Program-made: the position numbers and the translations under genes
DNA from: Paractinoplanes polyasparticus
GTDB taxonomy: Bacteria; Actinomycetota; Actinomycetes; Mycobacteriales; Micromonosporaceae
Length of the DNA: 64,000 nucleotides
NCBI RefSeq assembly: GCF_019710575.1
Contig: NZ_JAHWFK010000036.1
Span: forward strand, 1-64,000
Reading direction: 5' to 3'
Part shown: one piece after another, positions 1 to 7,945 of the stretch
Numbering within the stretch: the stretch's first letter is position 1
How the letters are laid out: every line of letters starts with the position of its first letter
Notes under the pieces: model-generated
Told to the model about the DNA's origin: nothing
Seen by the model: only the letters and a program-made list of their open reading frames with translations
Databases searched by the model: none

Positions 1-90
1 CGACTTCACGCGGCGCGACTTCACGCGGCGCGACTTCACGCGGCGCGACTTCACGCGGCGCGACTTCACGCGGCGCGACTTCACGCGGCG
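1..90. repeat. 15-bp tandem repeat, six copies
   Basis: Six identical head-to-tail copies of a 15-bp unit (cgacttcacgcggcg) fill the left edge and probably continue outside the window. Each junction carries CGCG on both sides of ACTTCA, so neighbouring units can pair locally. The array stops five bases before the stop codon of the Lrp gene. A 15-bp period could encode a pentapeptide repeat in a neighbouring gene, but no start or stop is visible to test this. It could also be a simple intergenic repeat. Confidence 0.95.
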
Positions 91-94
91 CGGT

Positions 95-565
95 TCAGGG
101 GTTGCCGCGGCGGTGCTCGAAGATGAGGTAGGTCTCGGTGCCGGCGATCAGGCGGGTGCCGCTGAGCCGCTCGGTGATCACCTCGCGCAGATCTTCGACG
201 TCCGCCGTGGCCACGTGGAGCAGGAAGTCGTAGGAGCCGGAAATGAAATACACATCCCGTACGGCCGGGATGCCGGCCAGCGACTCGGCGAACTTGCCGA
301 TCGCGTCGCGCGACTCCGACCGGATCCGGACGGCGATCATGGCTTGGATGGGCCGCCCGATCCAGGCCGGATCGACGTCGGCGTGGAAGCCCCGGATCGC
401 GCCCAGCTCACGCAGCCGGCGGATCCGCGTCAGGCAGGTCGACGGGGCGATGCCGACCCGCTCGGCCAGGGCGTTGTTCGGCATGCGACCGTCGACCTCG
501 AGCAGGGCCAGCAGGTCGCGGTCGATGTGATCAAGACCTCGAAGATCCTTCGGTACGTCGGTCAT
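95..565 (-). CDS. Lrp/AsnC-family transcriptional regulator, probable regulator of alanine dehydrogenase
   Basis: About 156 residues, the usual Lrp/AsnC size. An N-terminal helix-turn-helix follows the family opening 'LDHIDRDLLALLEVDGR', with 'LAERVGIAPSTCLTRIRRL' as recognition region. The C-terminal half is the ligand-binding RAM domain ('VRDVYFISGSYDFLLHV'). It is transcribed divergently from ald, the arrangement of mycobacterial aldR-ald, where the Lrp protein senses amino acids and controls alanine dehydrogenase. I chose the ATG at 565 because it lies just before the conserved N-terminus and has a G-rich stretch upstream. In-frame ATG at 598 and TTG at 607 would add 11-14 residues. The role in ald control is inferred from position. 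Confidence 0.9.
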   Translation of the reverse strand: MTDVPKDLRGLDHIDRDLLALLEVDGRMPNNALAERVGIAPSTCLTRIRRLRELGAIRGFHADVDPAWIGRPIQAMIAVRIRSESRDAIGKFAESLAGIPAVRDVYFISGSYDFLLHVATADVEDLREVITERLSGTRLIAGTETYLIFEHRRGNP

Positions 566-688
566 TTCCACCCCGCCTGTCGCAGCTTCTTCGACCATAG
601 CCTCCAAGTCAGAATCTTATGCGACGGTGTTGCGATCAAACTGCATATCGTTTCACGCTGTGCCGGACGCGTGACGAGAGGACCTGAG
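566..688. promoter_or_regulatory. divergent lrp-ald promoter region
   Basis: The 123-bp gap between divergent starts is less GC-rich than its surroundings (around 615-655). It must hold both promoters and, if the regulator acts as AldR does, its binding sites. I cannot assign individual boxes with confidence. Confidence 0.4.
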
Positions 689-1804
689 ATGCACATCGGC
701 GTGCCGGCTGAGATCAAGAACCACGAGTACCGGGTGGCCATCACCCCCGCGGGCGTCGCCGAGTTCGTGCGCCGCGGCCACAGCGTGCTCGTCGAGGCCG
801 GCGCGGGCGCCGGTTCCGCCATCACCGACCAGGACTTCGTGGCCGCCGGCGCCGAGATCGCGCCCGACGCCGACACCGTGTGGCGGAGCGCCGACCTTCT
901 GCTCAAGGTCAAGGAGCCGATCGCTGCCGAGTACCACCGCCTGCGAGCAGGCCAGGTCCTCTTCACGTACCTGCATCTGGCGGCCGACGCCGAGGGCACC
1001 AAGGCGCTGCTGGCCAGCGGCACCACCGCCGTCGCGTACGAGACCGTGCAGCTGACCGACGGCTCGCTGCCTCTGCTGGCCCCGATGAGCGAGGTCGCCG
1101 GCCGGCTCGCCCCGCAGGTAGGCGCGTACAGCCTGATGCGCAACTCGGGCGGCCGCGGCGTCCTGCCCGGCGGTGTGCCCGGCGTCAGCCCCGCCAAGGT
1201 GACCGTCATCGGCGGCGGCGTCTCCGGCGTCAACGCGGCGACGATCGCGCTCGGCATGGGGGCCGACGTCACCGTGCTCGACCTCAACATTTCCCGCCTG
1301 CGCCAGATCGACGCCCAGTTCGGCGGCCGGGTCAAGACGCTGGTCTCCTCGGCCTACGCGCTGGAGCAGTCCTGCATCGAGGCCGACATGGTGATCGGCG
1401 CGGTGCTGGTGCCCGGAGCCAAGGCGCCCAAGCTGGTCGCGAACGACCTGGTGAAGCGGATGAAGCCGGGCTCGGTGCTGGTAGACATCGCCATCGACCA
1501 GGGCGGTTGCTTCGAGGACTCGCGGCCCACCACCCACGAGAACCCGGTCTACAAGGTGCACGAGTCGGTCTTCTACTGCGTGGCCAACATGCCGGGCGCG
1601 GTGCCCAACACCTCGACGTACGCCCTGACCAACGCCACCCTCCCGTACGCGCTGAAGCTCGCCGACCTGGGCTGGAAGGCCGCGCTGAAGGCCGACCCGG
1701 CGCTCGCGCTGGGCCTGAACGTGCACGACGGCAAGCTCACGAACGAGTCCGTCGGGACAGCGCTGGGCCTCCCCTCAGTCGAGATCGAGTCGGTCCTCGC
1801 CTGA
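689..1804 (+). CDS. ald: alanine dehydrogenase
   Basis: 371 residues, the standard Ald length. Catalyses reversible NAD-dependent oxidative deamination of L-alanine to pyruvate and ammonia in the cytoplasm. The N-terminus '[20 protein letters not shown]' is the family signature, with the pyruvate-binding Arg and catalytic Lys region ('LLLKVKEP') following. The Rossmann nucleotide motif is '[19 protein letters not shown]', and the second signature ends '[14 protein letters not shown]'. The ATG at 689 has a purine-rich ribosome site (GAGAGGA) nine bases upstream. The open frame extends 5' of this, but those codons are antisense to the Lrp gene. Divergent Lrp neighbour suggests alanine-responsive control. 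Confidence 0.97.
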   Translation: MHIGVPAEIKNHEYRVAITPAGVAEFVRRGHSVLVEAGAGAGSAITDQDFVAAGAEIAPDADTVWRSADLLLKVKEPIAAEYHRLRAGQVLFTYLHLAADAEGTKALLASGTTAVAYETVQLTDGSLPLLAPMSEVAGRLAPQVGAYSLMRNSGGRGVLPGGVPGVSPAKVTVIGGGVSGVNAATIALGMGADVTVLDLNISRLRQIDAQFGGRVKTLVSSAYALEQSCIEADMVIGAVLVPGAKAPKLVANDLVKRMKPGSVLVDIAIDQGGCFEDSRPTTHENPVYKVHESVFYCVANMPGAVPNTSTYALTNATLPYALKLADLGWKAALKADPALALGLNVHDGKLTNESVGTALGLPSVEIESVLA

Positions 1805-1819
1805 CCCAGCACAACGAAT

Positions 1820-1856
1820 ACGGGCCGTCCCTCGCATGGGACGGCCCGTCTTCGTT
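1820..1856 (+). terminator. rho-independent-type terminator after ald
   Basis: Perfect 12-bp stem (ACGGGCCGTCCC / GGGACGGCCCGT) with a 6-nt loop, followed by a short T-containing tail (CTTCGTTT), starting 16 bases after the ald stop codon. Confidence 0.85.
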
Positions 1857-1879
1857 TGACCACATGCGCCACCCGCCGC

Positions 1880-2033
1880 GAGACGAACCGTCTCGTCTCG
1901 TCTCGCCCAGCCCGCCGCCCGAACACGAGACGAACCGTCTCGTCTCGCCCACCTCGCCGCCTATAAGCGAGCCGAACCGTCTCGTCTCGGCCAAGACGGC
2001 TCGGCTGCGGCGAGACGAGCCGTCTCGTCTCGC
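1880..2033. repeat. four palindromic repeats between convergent genes
   Basis: Four imperfect copies of a ~21-bp motif (gagacgaaccgtctcgtctc and variants) begin near 1880, 1927, 1968 and 2011, a spacing of 41-47 bp. Each copy is a dyad (GAGACG-AAC-CGTCTC) followed by a further GTCTC. The last copy ends at the aldo-keto reductase stop codon. Position between convergent genes suggests bidirectional termination, or a protein-binding array. The spacers are not uniform and no cas gene is near, so it is not CRISPR. Confidence 0.85.
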
Positions 2034-3083
2034 TTACAGGTAGTTCGAGATGTGGGACAGGTCGGCCGCGCTCAGGCGGTCGGTGCTGGTGTTGCGCTGG
2101 TGCCAGTACGGGTAGCGCAGGTTGTCGCCGCTGGCGTCGTCGAGGGCCTTGACCTCGTCGGCGGTCAGCTCGAGGTCGGCCGCGGCCAGGTTGTCGCGCA
2201 GCTGCTCAGTGGTGCGGGCCCCGACGATCAGCGAGGTGATGCCCGGCTTCTGGGCGATGTAGGCCAGCGACACCTGCGCCGCCGACACGTTGTGCGACTC
2301 GCCGATCTTCACGGCGACCTCGATCGAGTCGTACAGCTTGTCCTCGTCGTAGATCGGCGGCTCGCTCCACTCGGACAGGTGCCGGCTGCCCTCGGGCGCC
2401 GTCACCCCGCGCCGGTACTTGCCCGACACCAGGCCACCCGCGAGCGGGCTCCACACCAGGATGCCGACGCCCTGGTCGAGCGCGGCCGGCACGATCTCGG
2501 CCTCGATGTCACGGTTGGCCAGCGAGTAGAAGACCTGGGTGCTGGCGAACCGCTCGAGCTGCCGGGCGTCGGCGATGCCGAGCGCCTTGACCATGTGCCA
2601 GGCCGAGTAGTTGGAGCACCCGATGTAGCGGACCTTGCCGCTGCGCACCAGGTCGTCCAGCGCAGTCAGGGTCTCTTCGAGCGGGGTCTGCCCGTCCCAC
2701 TCGTGCACCTGGTAGAGGTCGATGTAGTCGGTGCCGAGCCGGCGCAGGCTCGCCTCGGCCCCGCGGATGATGTGATGCCGGGAGAGCCCGGCGTCGTTCG
2801 GCCCGTCCCCCATCGGCATCCGGACCTTGGTGGCGATCAGCACGTCGTCCCGGCTGTCCCCGAGTGCCTCGCCGAGAATCTCCTCACTGAGGCCGTTCGA
2901 GTAGACGTCGGCCGTGTCGATGAGGTTGACGCCGGCGTCCCGGGCGATCGCGATCTGCTCGCGGGCCCCCGCCACGTCGATCTTGCCGACCGGAGACGCC
3001 CAGCCGGTGCCGCCGAAGCCCATCGTGCCCAGGGTGAACGTGGAGACCCTCAGACCCGTGCGGCCTAGCTGCCGGTACTGCAT
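2034..3083 (-). CDS. aldo/keto reductase
   Basis: 349-residue NADPH-dependent oxidoreductase of the AKR superfamily (YghZ/Tas-like subgroup). It opens with '[21 protein letters not shown]'. Catalytic tetrad residues appear in family context: Asp and Tyr in '[11 protein letters not shown]', Lys in 'LIATKV', His in 'LYQVHEWDG'. A cofactor-binding tail is '[18 protein letters not shown]'. The ATG at 3083 is preceded by AGGGA, so I prefer it to an in-frame start 13 codons upstream. The physiological substrate cannot be deduced. It converges with ald across the palindromic repeat array. Confidence 0.93.
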   Translation of the reverse strand: MQYRQLGRTGLRVSTFTLGTMGFGGTGWASPVGKIDVAGAREQIAIARDAGVNLIDTADVYSNGLSEEILGEALGDSRDDVLIATKVRMPMGDGPNDAGLSRHHIIRGAEASLRRLGTDYIDLYQVHEWDGQTPLEETLTALDDLVRSGKVRYIGCSNYSAWHMVKALGIADARQLERFASTQVFYSLANRDIEAEIVPAALDQGVGILVWSPLAGGLVSGKYRRGVTAPEGSRHLSEWSEPPIYDEDKLYDSIEVAVKIGESHNVSAAQVSLAYIAQKPGITSLIVGARTTEQLRDNLAAADLELTADEVKALDDASGDNLRYPYWHQRNTSTDRLSAADLSHISNYL

Positions 3084-3306
3084 TCTGATTCCCTCTTCCT
3101 TACCGTCGGTAGTGCTCCGCACAGCCTTACCCGCTCACGGGCCACTGTCCACCGGAACGGGCTCCGCCGATGTGTGATGTGGGGGATGCCGACACTCCGA
3201 GGCTGGGAACCGATCCCCCCGACCGAGCGAGCCACTATAGTCATGTGTCGGATATATACGATTCCGCCCTTGCGAACTACGCATCCCAGCGCTAGGAATT
3301 ACAGCC

Positions 3307-3690
3307 GTGTCATTTACGCCGCCGGCCGCTGGCGCCCTGCCCGCATCCCGCATCGACCGCCGCGTAGGGCCGCCGCCGAAGTGCTCCACCAATGTCACCT
3401 GTCCGGCGATCTTCCAGCTGGCGGACGGCAACTTCGCGCTCATCGGCACCCACCACACCGATACGCTCCAGCCCCAACTGCCGCCCGACGCCGGAGTGGC
3501 CGACTACGAGCGCATCATCGTCGTCCCGAAGGCCGTCATGCTGGGGGCGACGAAGGTTCTGGTGCTGGCCCTGGCGGGGACGCTGATGGGGTCCGTCGTG
3601 GCGGCATTGCTGCTGGCCCTGACCCACGCCGGCCAGGCCTCGCTGTCCAACTGGAGCCATTTGGGTCTTCCCTCGAAGGCCCGCGTCTAG
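3307..3690 (+). CDS. small conserved hypothetical protein, possible C-terminal membrane helix
   Basis: 127 residues from a GTG with AGGAA about ten bases upstream. The centre, 'CPAIFQLADGNFALIGTHHTD', resembles short actinomycete proteins of unknown function that start CPAI(F/H) and run into a 'VVVP' segment. Here 'YERIIVVPKAVM' follows. A hydrophobic stretch (residues ~78-100) may span the membrane. The AT-rich region upstream (3220-3290, with TATAGT and TATATA) is a plausible promoter. The last 155 bp overlap the 3' end of the convergent DUF6082-like gene, but third-position GC favours this frame in the overlap. Confidence 0.6.
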   Translation: MSFTPPAAGALPASRIDRRVGPPPKCSTNVTCPAIFQLADGNFALIGTHHTDTLQPQLPPDAGVADYERIIVVPKAVMLGATKVLVLALAGTLMGSVVAALLLALTHAGQASLSNWSHLGLPSKARV

Positions 3691-4384
3691 CGGCGGCATC
3701 CTCGGGCGGCCCGGCGGAACAGGCCAGGACAGCCTCGCACTGGCGCCAGATCTCGTCGGCCACGGCGATCAATTCCGACTGCTCCGTATTTTCCGCATAG
3801 ATGCTGCGGCGACTGTTCTCGGTATCACTCCAGAACGCCCGTACGGCCGGGCTGGCCATCAGATACCGAACGTTGTTGACCATTTGGTCCCGGGTCGTTT
3901 TGCCGCTGGAATACTCGAGCCAGACATGCTGCAGGATCAGATTTGCATACATATGCTGTGATTCCACGAGGGCGTCGACGCCGGCGATCCGGGGCCACAC
4001 TTCGGCCAGGTGTGGCCGCTCGAGCGCCATTCGCATCAGATCCACGTGCATCTTGCGGAGTTCGAGGTCGGCTCGACGCTCCTCCATCACGCGCTGCTCG
4101 GCCCCTTCCGCGCGCTGTTCCCGCAGAAGCTTGTACTGCGACGTCCAGGTCACGACGACCGCCGCCACGGCAAGCACGGAGATCAGCGAGTTGACCACGC
4201 CGAACGCCTCGCCGACGCTGCTCCACCGGCTCCACGTGACGTCGTCGCCGCGTCGCGCCAGAACTGCGACCAGGCCGATGCCGGCGAGAACCGCGCCCGC
4301 ACTCACCAACAGAACGAGACCCAATATCCAGAGCGTGACTTTCGTGTACGCCAGGGATCTGCCACTGAGAGAGTCATCGCTCAT
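3536..4384 (-). CDS. DUF6082-like membrane protein
   Basis: About 282 residues from ATG 4384. Two hydrophobic segments near the N-terminus ('VTLWILGLVLLVSAGAVLAG' and 'VVNSLISVLAVAAVVVTW') are followed by a basic, probably coiled-coil stretch ('LREQRAEGAEQRVMEERR'). A cytoplasmic domain typical of actinomycete DUF6082 proteins comes next ('LVRM/DLMRMALERP ... LAEVWP'). Function unknown. The last ~50 residues are Pro/Ser/Arg-rich, overlap the convergent neighbour and look non-conserved, so the natural protein may have lost its original stop codon. The family call is from memory of the motif pattern. Confidence 0.7.
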   Translation of the reverse strand: MSDDSLSGRSLAYTKVTLWILGLVLLVSAGAVLAGIGLVAVLARRGDDVTWSRWSSVGEAFGVVNSLISVLAVAAVVVTWTSQYKLLREQRAEGAEQRVMEERRADLELRKMHVDLMRMALERPHLAEVWPRIAGVDALVESQHMYANLILQHVWLEYSSGKTTRDQMVNNVRYLMASPAVRAFWSDTENSRRSIYAENTEQSELIAVADEIWRQCEAVLACSAGPPEDAAARRGPSREDPNGSSWTARPGRRGSGPAAMPPRRTPSASPPGPAPEPSSPPA

Positions 4385-4701
4385 CTCCGCCAACCCCCTC
4401 GGCCGATCCGGAAACACCGATACCGCCCGCCTTGCGATCAAGGACAGGGCGGTGTCGAATTTTATGACGCAAGACGATTGTGCCGCGACGAAGCAATGTC
4501 CCGTCAAGCTCCCGGGCATGAGTGAGCGAATGCCTCCACCTCGCGATACGTGGCACTCGGCTAGGTGGCAAAAAGCCGAATAGCACAACGCAACTTGCTT
4601 TCTCGAATATTACCGAGTATTCATCACAGTCATTCCGTCGCCCGAGGCACGACCCTGCGGGCGGCCGCACGATCCGGGACGCCGGCCGCTAGGTTGGCTG
4701 A
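4385..4701. other. intergenic region, divergent promoters expected
   Basis: 317 bp between divergent genes, noticeably AT-richer than the rest of the window near 4590-4640. It holds small inverted repeats (GAATA...TATTC near 4603-4620 and TCGGCT...AGCCGA near 4558-4580). I see no gene in it. Confidence 0.5.
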
Positions 4702-5472
4702 GTGTTTCTAGGGACTGAGGACGGTCGCCGGCTGGCCGCGAACCGCACGGGCGAGGGGCCGCCCGTGGTCCTGGTTCACGGCTCCGCGGGCGGCCTCGAC
4801 TCGTGGGACCCGATCGTGCCGCTACTGCGTGACCGGTACGAGCTCTGGACGTACGCCCGCCGTGGTTATGCCCCCAGCGACAGCGATGTCGGACTCAAGA
4901 CGTTCGGTGACGACGTGACCGACCTGCACGCCGTGCTGACCGCCGCCGGCGGCACGGCCCACGTGGTCGGCGCGTCCTACGGCGCCACGGTAGTTCTGCA
5001 CGCCGGCCTGTCGTTGCCCGGGATCCGGTCGCTGGTCGTGTTCGAGCCACCCGTCTTCTCGGCCGGCCCGGCCCTGGCCGGCGCGCTCGGCCGTTACCGC
5101 GCGCTGCTCGACGCCGGCGACCTGCTCGGTGCTGCCCGCCTGCTGGCGGTGGAGGTGGCCCGCGTACCGGCGCCGGTGCTTCCGGCCATCACCGCGCCGC
5201 CGCAGCCGGAAGCGATCGGCTGTCTGCACGACCTGGAGGCGATGACCGTAGACACCACCGACATCGCGCGCTGGTCCGGCATCACCGTGCCCACCCTGCT
5301 CCTGCAGGGAAGCGATACCTGGCCACCGATGCCCGACACGATGGAGGCACTCGCCGCGGCTCTGCCCTCGGCCGCCCGCACAGTCCTTCCCGGCCAGTCC
5401 CATTTTGCGACCCACACCGCGCCGGACCTCTTCGCCTCGGCGCTGGCCGAGTTCCTGCGCAAGCACGACTGA
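4702..5472 (+). CDS. alpha/beta-fold hydrolase
   Basis: 256 residues from a GTG. Classical alpha/beta hydrolase layout: oxyanion motif 'VLVHGSAGG' (residues ~23-31), nucleophile elbow 'GASYGA' (Ser ~94), acid region 'LQGSDTWPP' and catalytic His in 'GQSHFATH'. Small soluble esterase/lyase-like enzyme. Substrate unknown. It is monocistronic, divergent from the DUF6082-like gene and convergent with the lipoprotein gene downstream. Confidence 0.85.
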   Translation: MFLGTEDGRRLAANRTGEGPPVVLVHGSAGGLDSWDPIVPLLRDRYELWTYARRGYAPSDSDVGLKTFGDDVTDLHAVLTAAGGTAHVVGASYGATVVLHAGLSLPGIRSLVVFEPPVFSAGPALAGALGRYRALLDAGDLLGAARLLAVEVARVPAPVLPAITAPPQPEAIGCLHDLEAMTVDTTDIARWSGITVPTLLLQGSDTWPPMPDTMEALAAALPSAARTVLPGQSHFATHTAPDLFASALAEFLRKHD

Positions 5473-5606
5473 CCACTCGAGTCGACCGACCCAGGAGGCG
5501 GCAGCGCCAGAAGCGCCGATGCAAAAGTGCCAGGTCGGGACGACCGGTCAGCATTTGTCGACCACGGTCACCTCGGCCTGCCGCTCGCGACCGCCGAACC
5601 GCGCCG

Positions 5607-6137
5607 TCAGCACCTGACGCCTACGCTCACCTCGGCTCGTTGCTCGCGGCCGCCGGTCCGCACGGTCAGCGCGACGCAGGCCGGCTCGGTGACCGTGTAA
5701 CCGCCGGCGAAGGCCAGCCAGCCGTTGGCGCTCGGGCAGGCCGGCACCCGGATCGTGGTGCCCTCGGGGCCGGGGCTGCCCCAGCCGATGGTCACGCCGG
5801 GTGTGGTCACTGTCAGCTCGACGGCCGTGCCCGCCCGGACGAGCAGGCCCGATTTGGCGAAGAGGCGACCGGGCTCGCCCGAGTCGTGCGACTCCAACAC
5901 CCCTGTGGGCAGGGCCACCGCGTCGAGCACAATGCGGGAGGTGTCGTCGGGCAGGCGGCCGCCGATGTCATGGGCGCAATTCACGGAATTCGAGCCCGCG
6001 CCACCGGACGCTGCGGGGCTGGGCGCCGCGGCTGACGCCTGTGCGGTGGGTTGCGGAGGGGGTTGCTCGGCTGAGCAGGCGGCCAGGGCGCACGCGAGCA
6101 ATGCGGCGCACCAGCTGAGGCGGCGGCGGTGGGTCAC
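5607..6137 (-). CDS. putative secreted lipoprotein
   Basis: 176 residues with an N-terminal lipoprotein signal: 'MTHRRRLSWCAALLACALAACSAEQ', lipobox LAAC with the acylated Cys at ~21, then a Pro/Ala/Ser-rich linker. The mature part is a ~120-residue beta-rich domain with Cys residues near 'NCAHDIG', 'PACPSANG', 'EPACVAL' and the C-terminal 'VRC'. This suggests two disulfides. No family recognised. GTG start at 6137. It follows the SRPBCC remnant on the same strand. Confidence 0.75.
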   Translation of the reverse strand: MTHRRRLSWCAALLACALAACSAEQPPPQPTAQASAAAPSPAASGGAGSNSVNCAHDIGGRLPDDTSRIVLDAVALPTGVLESHDSGEPGRLFAKSGLLVRAGTAVELTVTTPGVTIGWGSPGPEGTTIRVPACPSANGWLAFAGGYTVTEPACVALTVRTGGREQRAEVSVGVRC

Positions 6138-6180
6138 ACCCGGAAGACGCCTGAGCCGGGGTCCAGGTTCCCCGGAGGCC

Positions 6181-6406
6181 TCACTTCTCGAGGATCTGTT
6201 TGAGGCGGGCCAGGTCGTCGGCGACCTTGCCGCTGTCGCGGGTGAAGTCGTCGTCCGACGTGCCGGGCGGGCGGCGTACGGAAAAAACGACCTCGGCGCA
6301 GACCGGGGGCCCAGGCCGTCAGGTTCGCGGGTTTCGACACGTACGCGTAGACGTCGTTGACCGGGCGGTCGATGCGCTCGGCGACGTGTGCCGTATCGGT
6401 GCTCAT
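6181..6406 (-). pseudogene. SRPBCC-family protein remnant (internal deletion plus frameshift)
   Basis: The 5' part encodes a typical START/SRPBCC opening ('AERIDRPVNDVYAYVSKPANLTAWAPGL'). From there the original frame turns to Arg/Pro-rich nonsense. A +1 shift restores the family's C-terminus ('VVFSVRRPPGTSDDDF ... LARLKQILEK' and stop at 6181). Intact relatives have ~60-70 residues between these two parts, so the cavity-forming middle is gone. Inactive in all likelihood. The 5' neighbour on the same strand is the membrane flavoprotein gene, which may have shared its transcript. Confidence 0.8.
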
Positions 6407-6430
6407 GCCCTGATCATCCGCCGGCGTCAC

Positions 6431-7774
6431 TCAACCGGCCAGCCGGAACACCTCCGCGTGGCGCTGCTGGGCGGGCACCCGCAACGCCCGCAGGCTGCGC
6501 AGCACCGCGTCGGTCATGGCGGCCGGGCCACACACGTACACGTCGCGCTCGGTGATGTCGGGGACGAGGCCGCGCAGGTTCTCGGGGCTGAACGGCTGGT
6601 TCCCCTCGACGGTGCGGCCGGTCAGCAGGTGCAGTCGCGCGCCGCGCAGCCGGGCCAGGTTGCGCAGTTCGCCCAGCAGGACAGCATCGGCGGGAGTGCG
6701 TACGCGGTAGAGAACCACGATGTCGCCGTCCAGCGTCTCGTCCTCGAGGAGCGCGCGGATCGGGGTCACGCCGATGCCTCCGGCGATCAGCAGGGTGTCC
6801 TGCCGGGTGCGGCCGGTCGCGGTGAAGGCGCCGTACGGGCCCTCGGCGAACACCCGCGTGCCGACCGGCAGGTCCCGGAGCCCGGCACTGGTCGTACCGA
6901 TGGCCTTGGCCGTCAGTCGCAGTGAGTGACCGTCGGGCGCGGCCGAGAGCGACCACGGATTCACCTGCCACCACCGATTGTGCCCGGGGAAGCGCCACAG
7001 GAAGAACTGCCCGGCGCGGGCGTGCAGCTTGTGCAGGTCGCGACCCGTCACATGGACGGAGACCACGTCGGGCGATTCGGCCACCACCGCCGCCACCCGC
7101 ATCCGGTGCCGCAGGTTGCGGATCAGCGGGAGCACAAGGCGGCCCGTCAGCAGCGCGCCGATCGCGAAGGCCCACAACCCCCACCAGTACGCCTGGGTGA
7201 AGTTGTTCGTCTTGAAGGCGCTGCCCTCGTAGACCTGATGGATCACGCCGAGCACGATCACCGCGTAGACCAGCAGGTGGATGGCATGCCAGGCCTCGTA
7301 CGGAATCCGCCTGCGCACCGCCCGCACCGAGGTCACCGCGATGACGCCGACGAGTCCGGCCGCGATCATCCCGAGGGCCACCGGCAGCTGCTTGGCGAGG
7401 TTGGGGATCTCGCTCAGGAACGGGATCCGGTCGAGCTGGGAGTAGCCCAGCATCACGAATGTCGGATGCAGCAGCACCAGCCAGAAGATGGCGAACCCGG
7501 TCCAGCGGTGCCAGCCGGTCAGCCGGTCCATGCCGATCCGCCGGTCGAGGAACGGCAGGCGGGCGATCAACAGCAGTTGCAGGGCCAGCGCGAACCCGAG
7601 GTGCAGGCCGAGAACGCGGCCGATCGTGGTCAGCGTGTTGTGGGCCGGGGTGTTCGGACGGGCCAGCATGAGCTCGACGATCAGGAGGTTGAACAGCAGA
7701 AAGGCCCAGAGCAGCAGGTACGCCGTCCGGGCCGGTGCGGTGCGCCGCAGCTGCGGCCGGGTTGCGGTGGTCAT
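6431..7774 (-). CDS. ferric-reductase-like transmembrane flavoprotein (FAD/NAD-binding)
   Basis: 447 residues. The N-terminal half has about six membrane helices with candidate haem-ligand histidines in 'LGLHLGFALALQ', 'GWHRWTGFAIFWLVLLHPTFV' and 'WHAIHLLVYAVIVLGVIHQV'. The C-terminal half is a ferredoxin-reductase-type module: FAD motif 'VNPWSLSAAP', NAD(P) motif 'LLIAGGIGVTPIRALL' and 'VYVCGPAAM'. It moves electrons from NAD(P)H across the membrane, perhaps to ferric iron or a quinone. The ATG at 7774 has GGGAGG eight bases upstream, so the longer in-frame extension is rejected. Confidence 0.9.
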   Translation of the reverse strand: MTTATRPQLRRTAPARTAYLLLWAFLLFNLLIVELMLARPNTPAHNTLTTIGRVLGLHLGFALALQLLLIARLPFLDRRIGMDRLTGWHRWTGFAIFWLVLLHPTFVMLGYSQLDRIPFLSEIPNLAKQLPVALGMIAAGLVGVIAVTSVRAVRRRIPYEAWHAIHLLVYAVIVLGVIHQVYEGSAFKTNNFTQAYWWGLWAFAIGALLTGRLVLPLIRNLRHRMRVAAVVAESPDVVSVHVTGRDLHKLHARAGQFFLWRFPGHNRWWQVNPWSLSAAPDGHSLRLTAKAIGTTSAGLRDLPVGTRVFAEGPYGAFTATGRTRQDTLLIAGGIGVTPIRALLEDETLDGDIVVLYRVRTPADAVLLGELRNLARLRGARLHLLTGRTVEGNQPFSPENLRGLVPDITERDVYVCGPAAMTDAVLRSLRALRVPAQQRHAEVFRLAG

Positions 7775-7945
7775 CCGAACCTCCCGGGGAGTGTGCATCG
7801 TCTCTAGCGGTGATCGCGCGGCGGCGCAATCACCCACACGACACCCGCTGCCGGAAGGGTTCAGTAGGTCGTGATTCGTCCCGAGTGGCGCGCCCCGGCG
7901 ATACTGGCCCCGGCGCCCGGGCGGACGGGCGGATAGGAGCAAGTA

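Noticed and set aside
1880-2033. CRISPR-like spacing of repeats
   Set aside because: Repeat copies are degenerate palindromes, the interval is short and contains no unique uniform spacers, and no cas gene is present.
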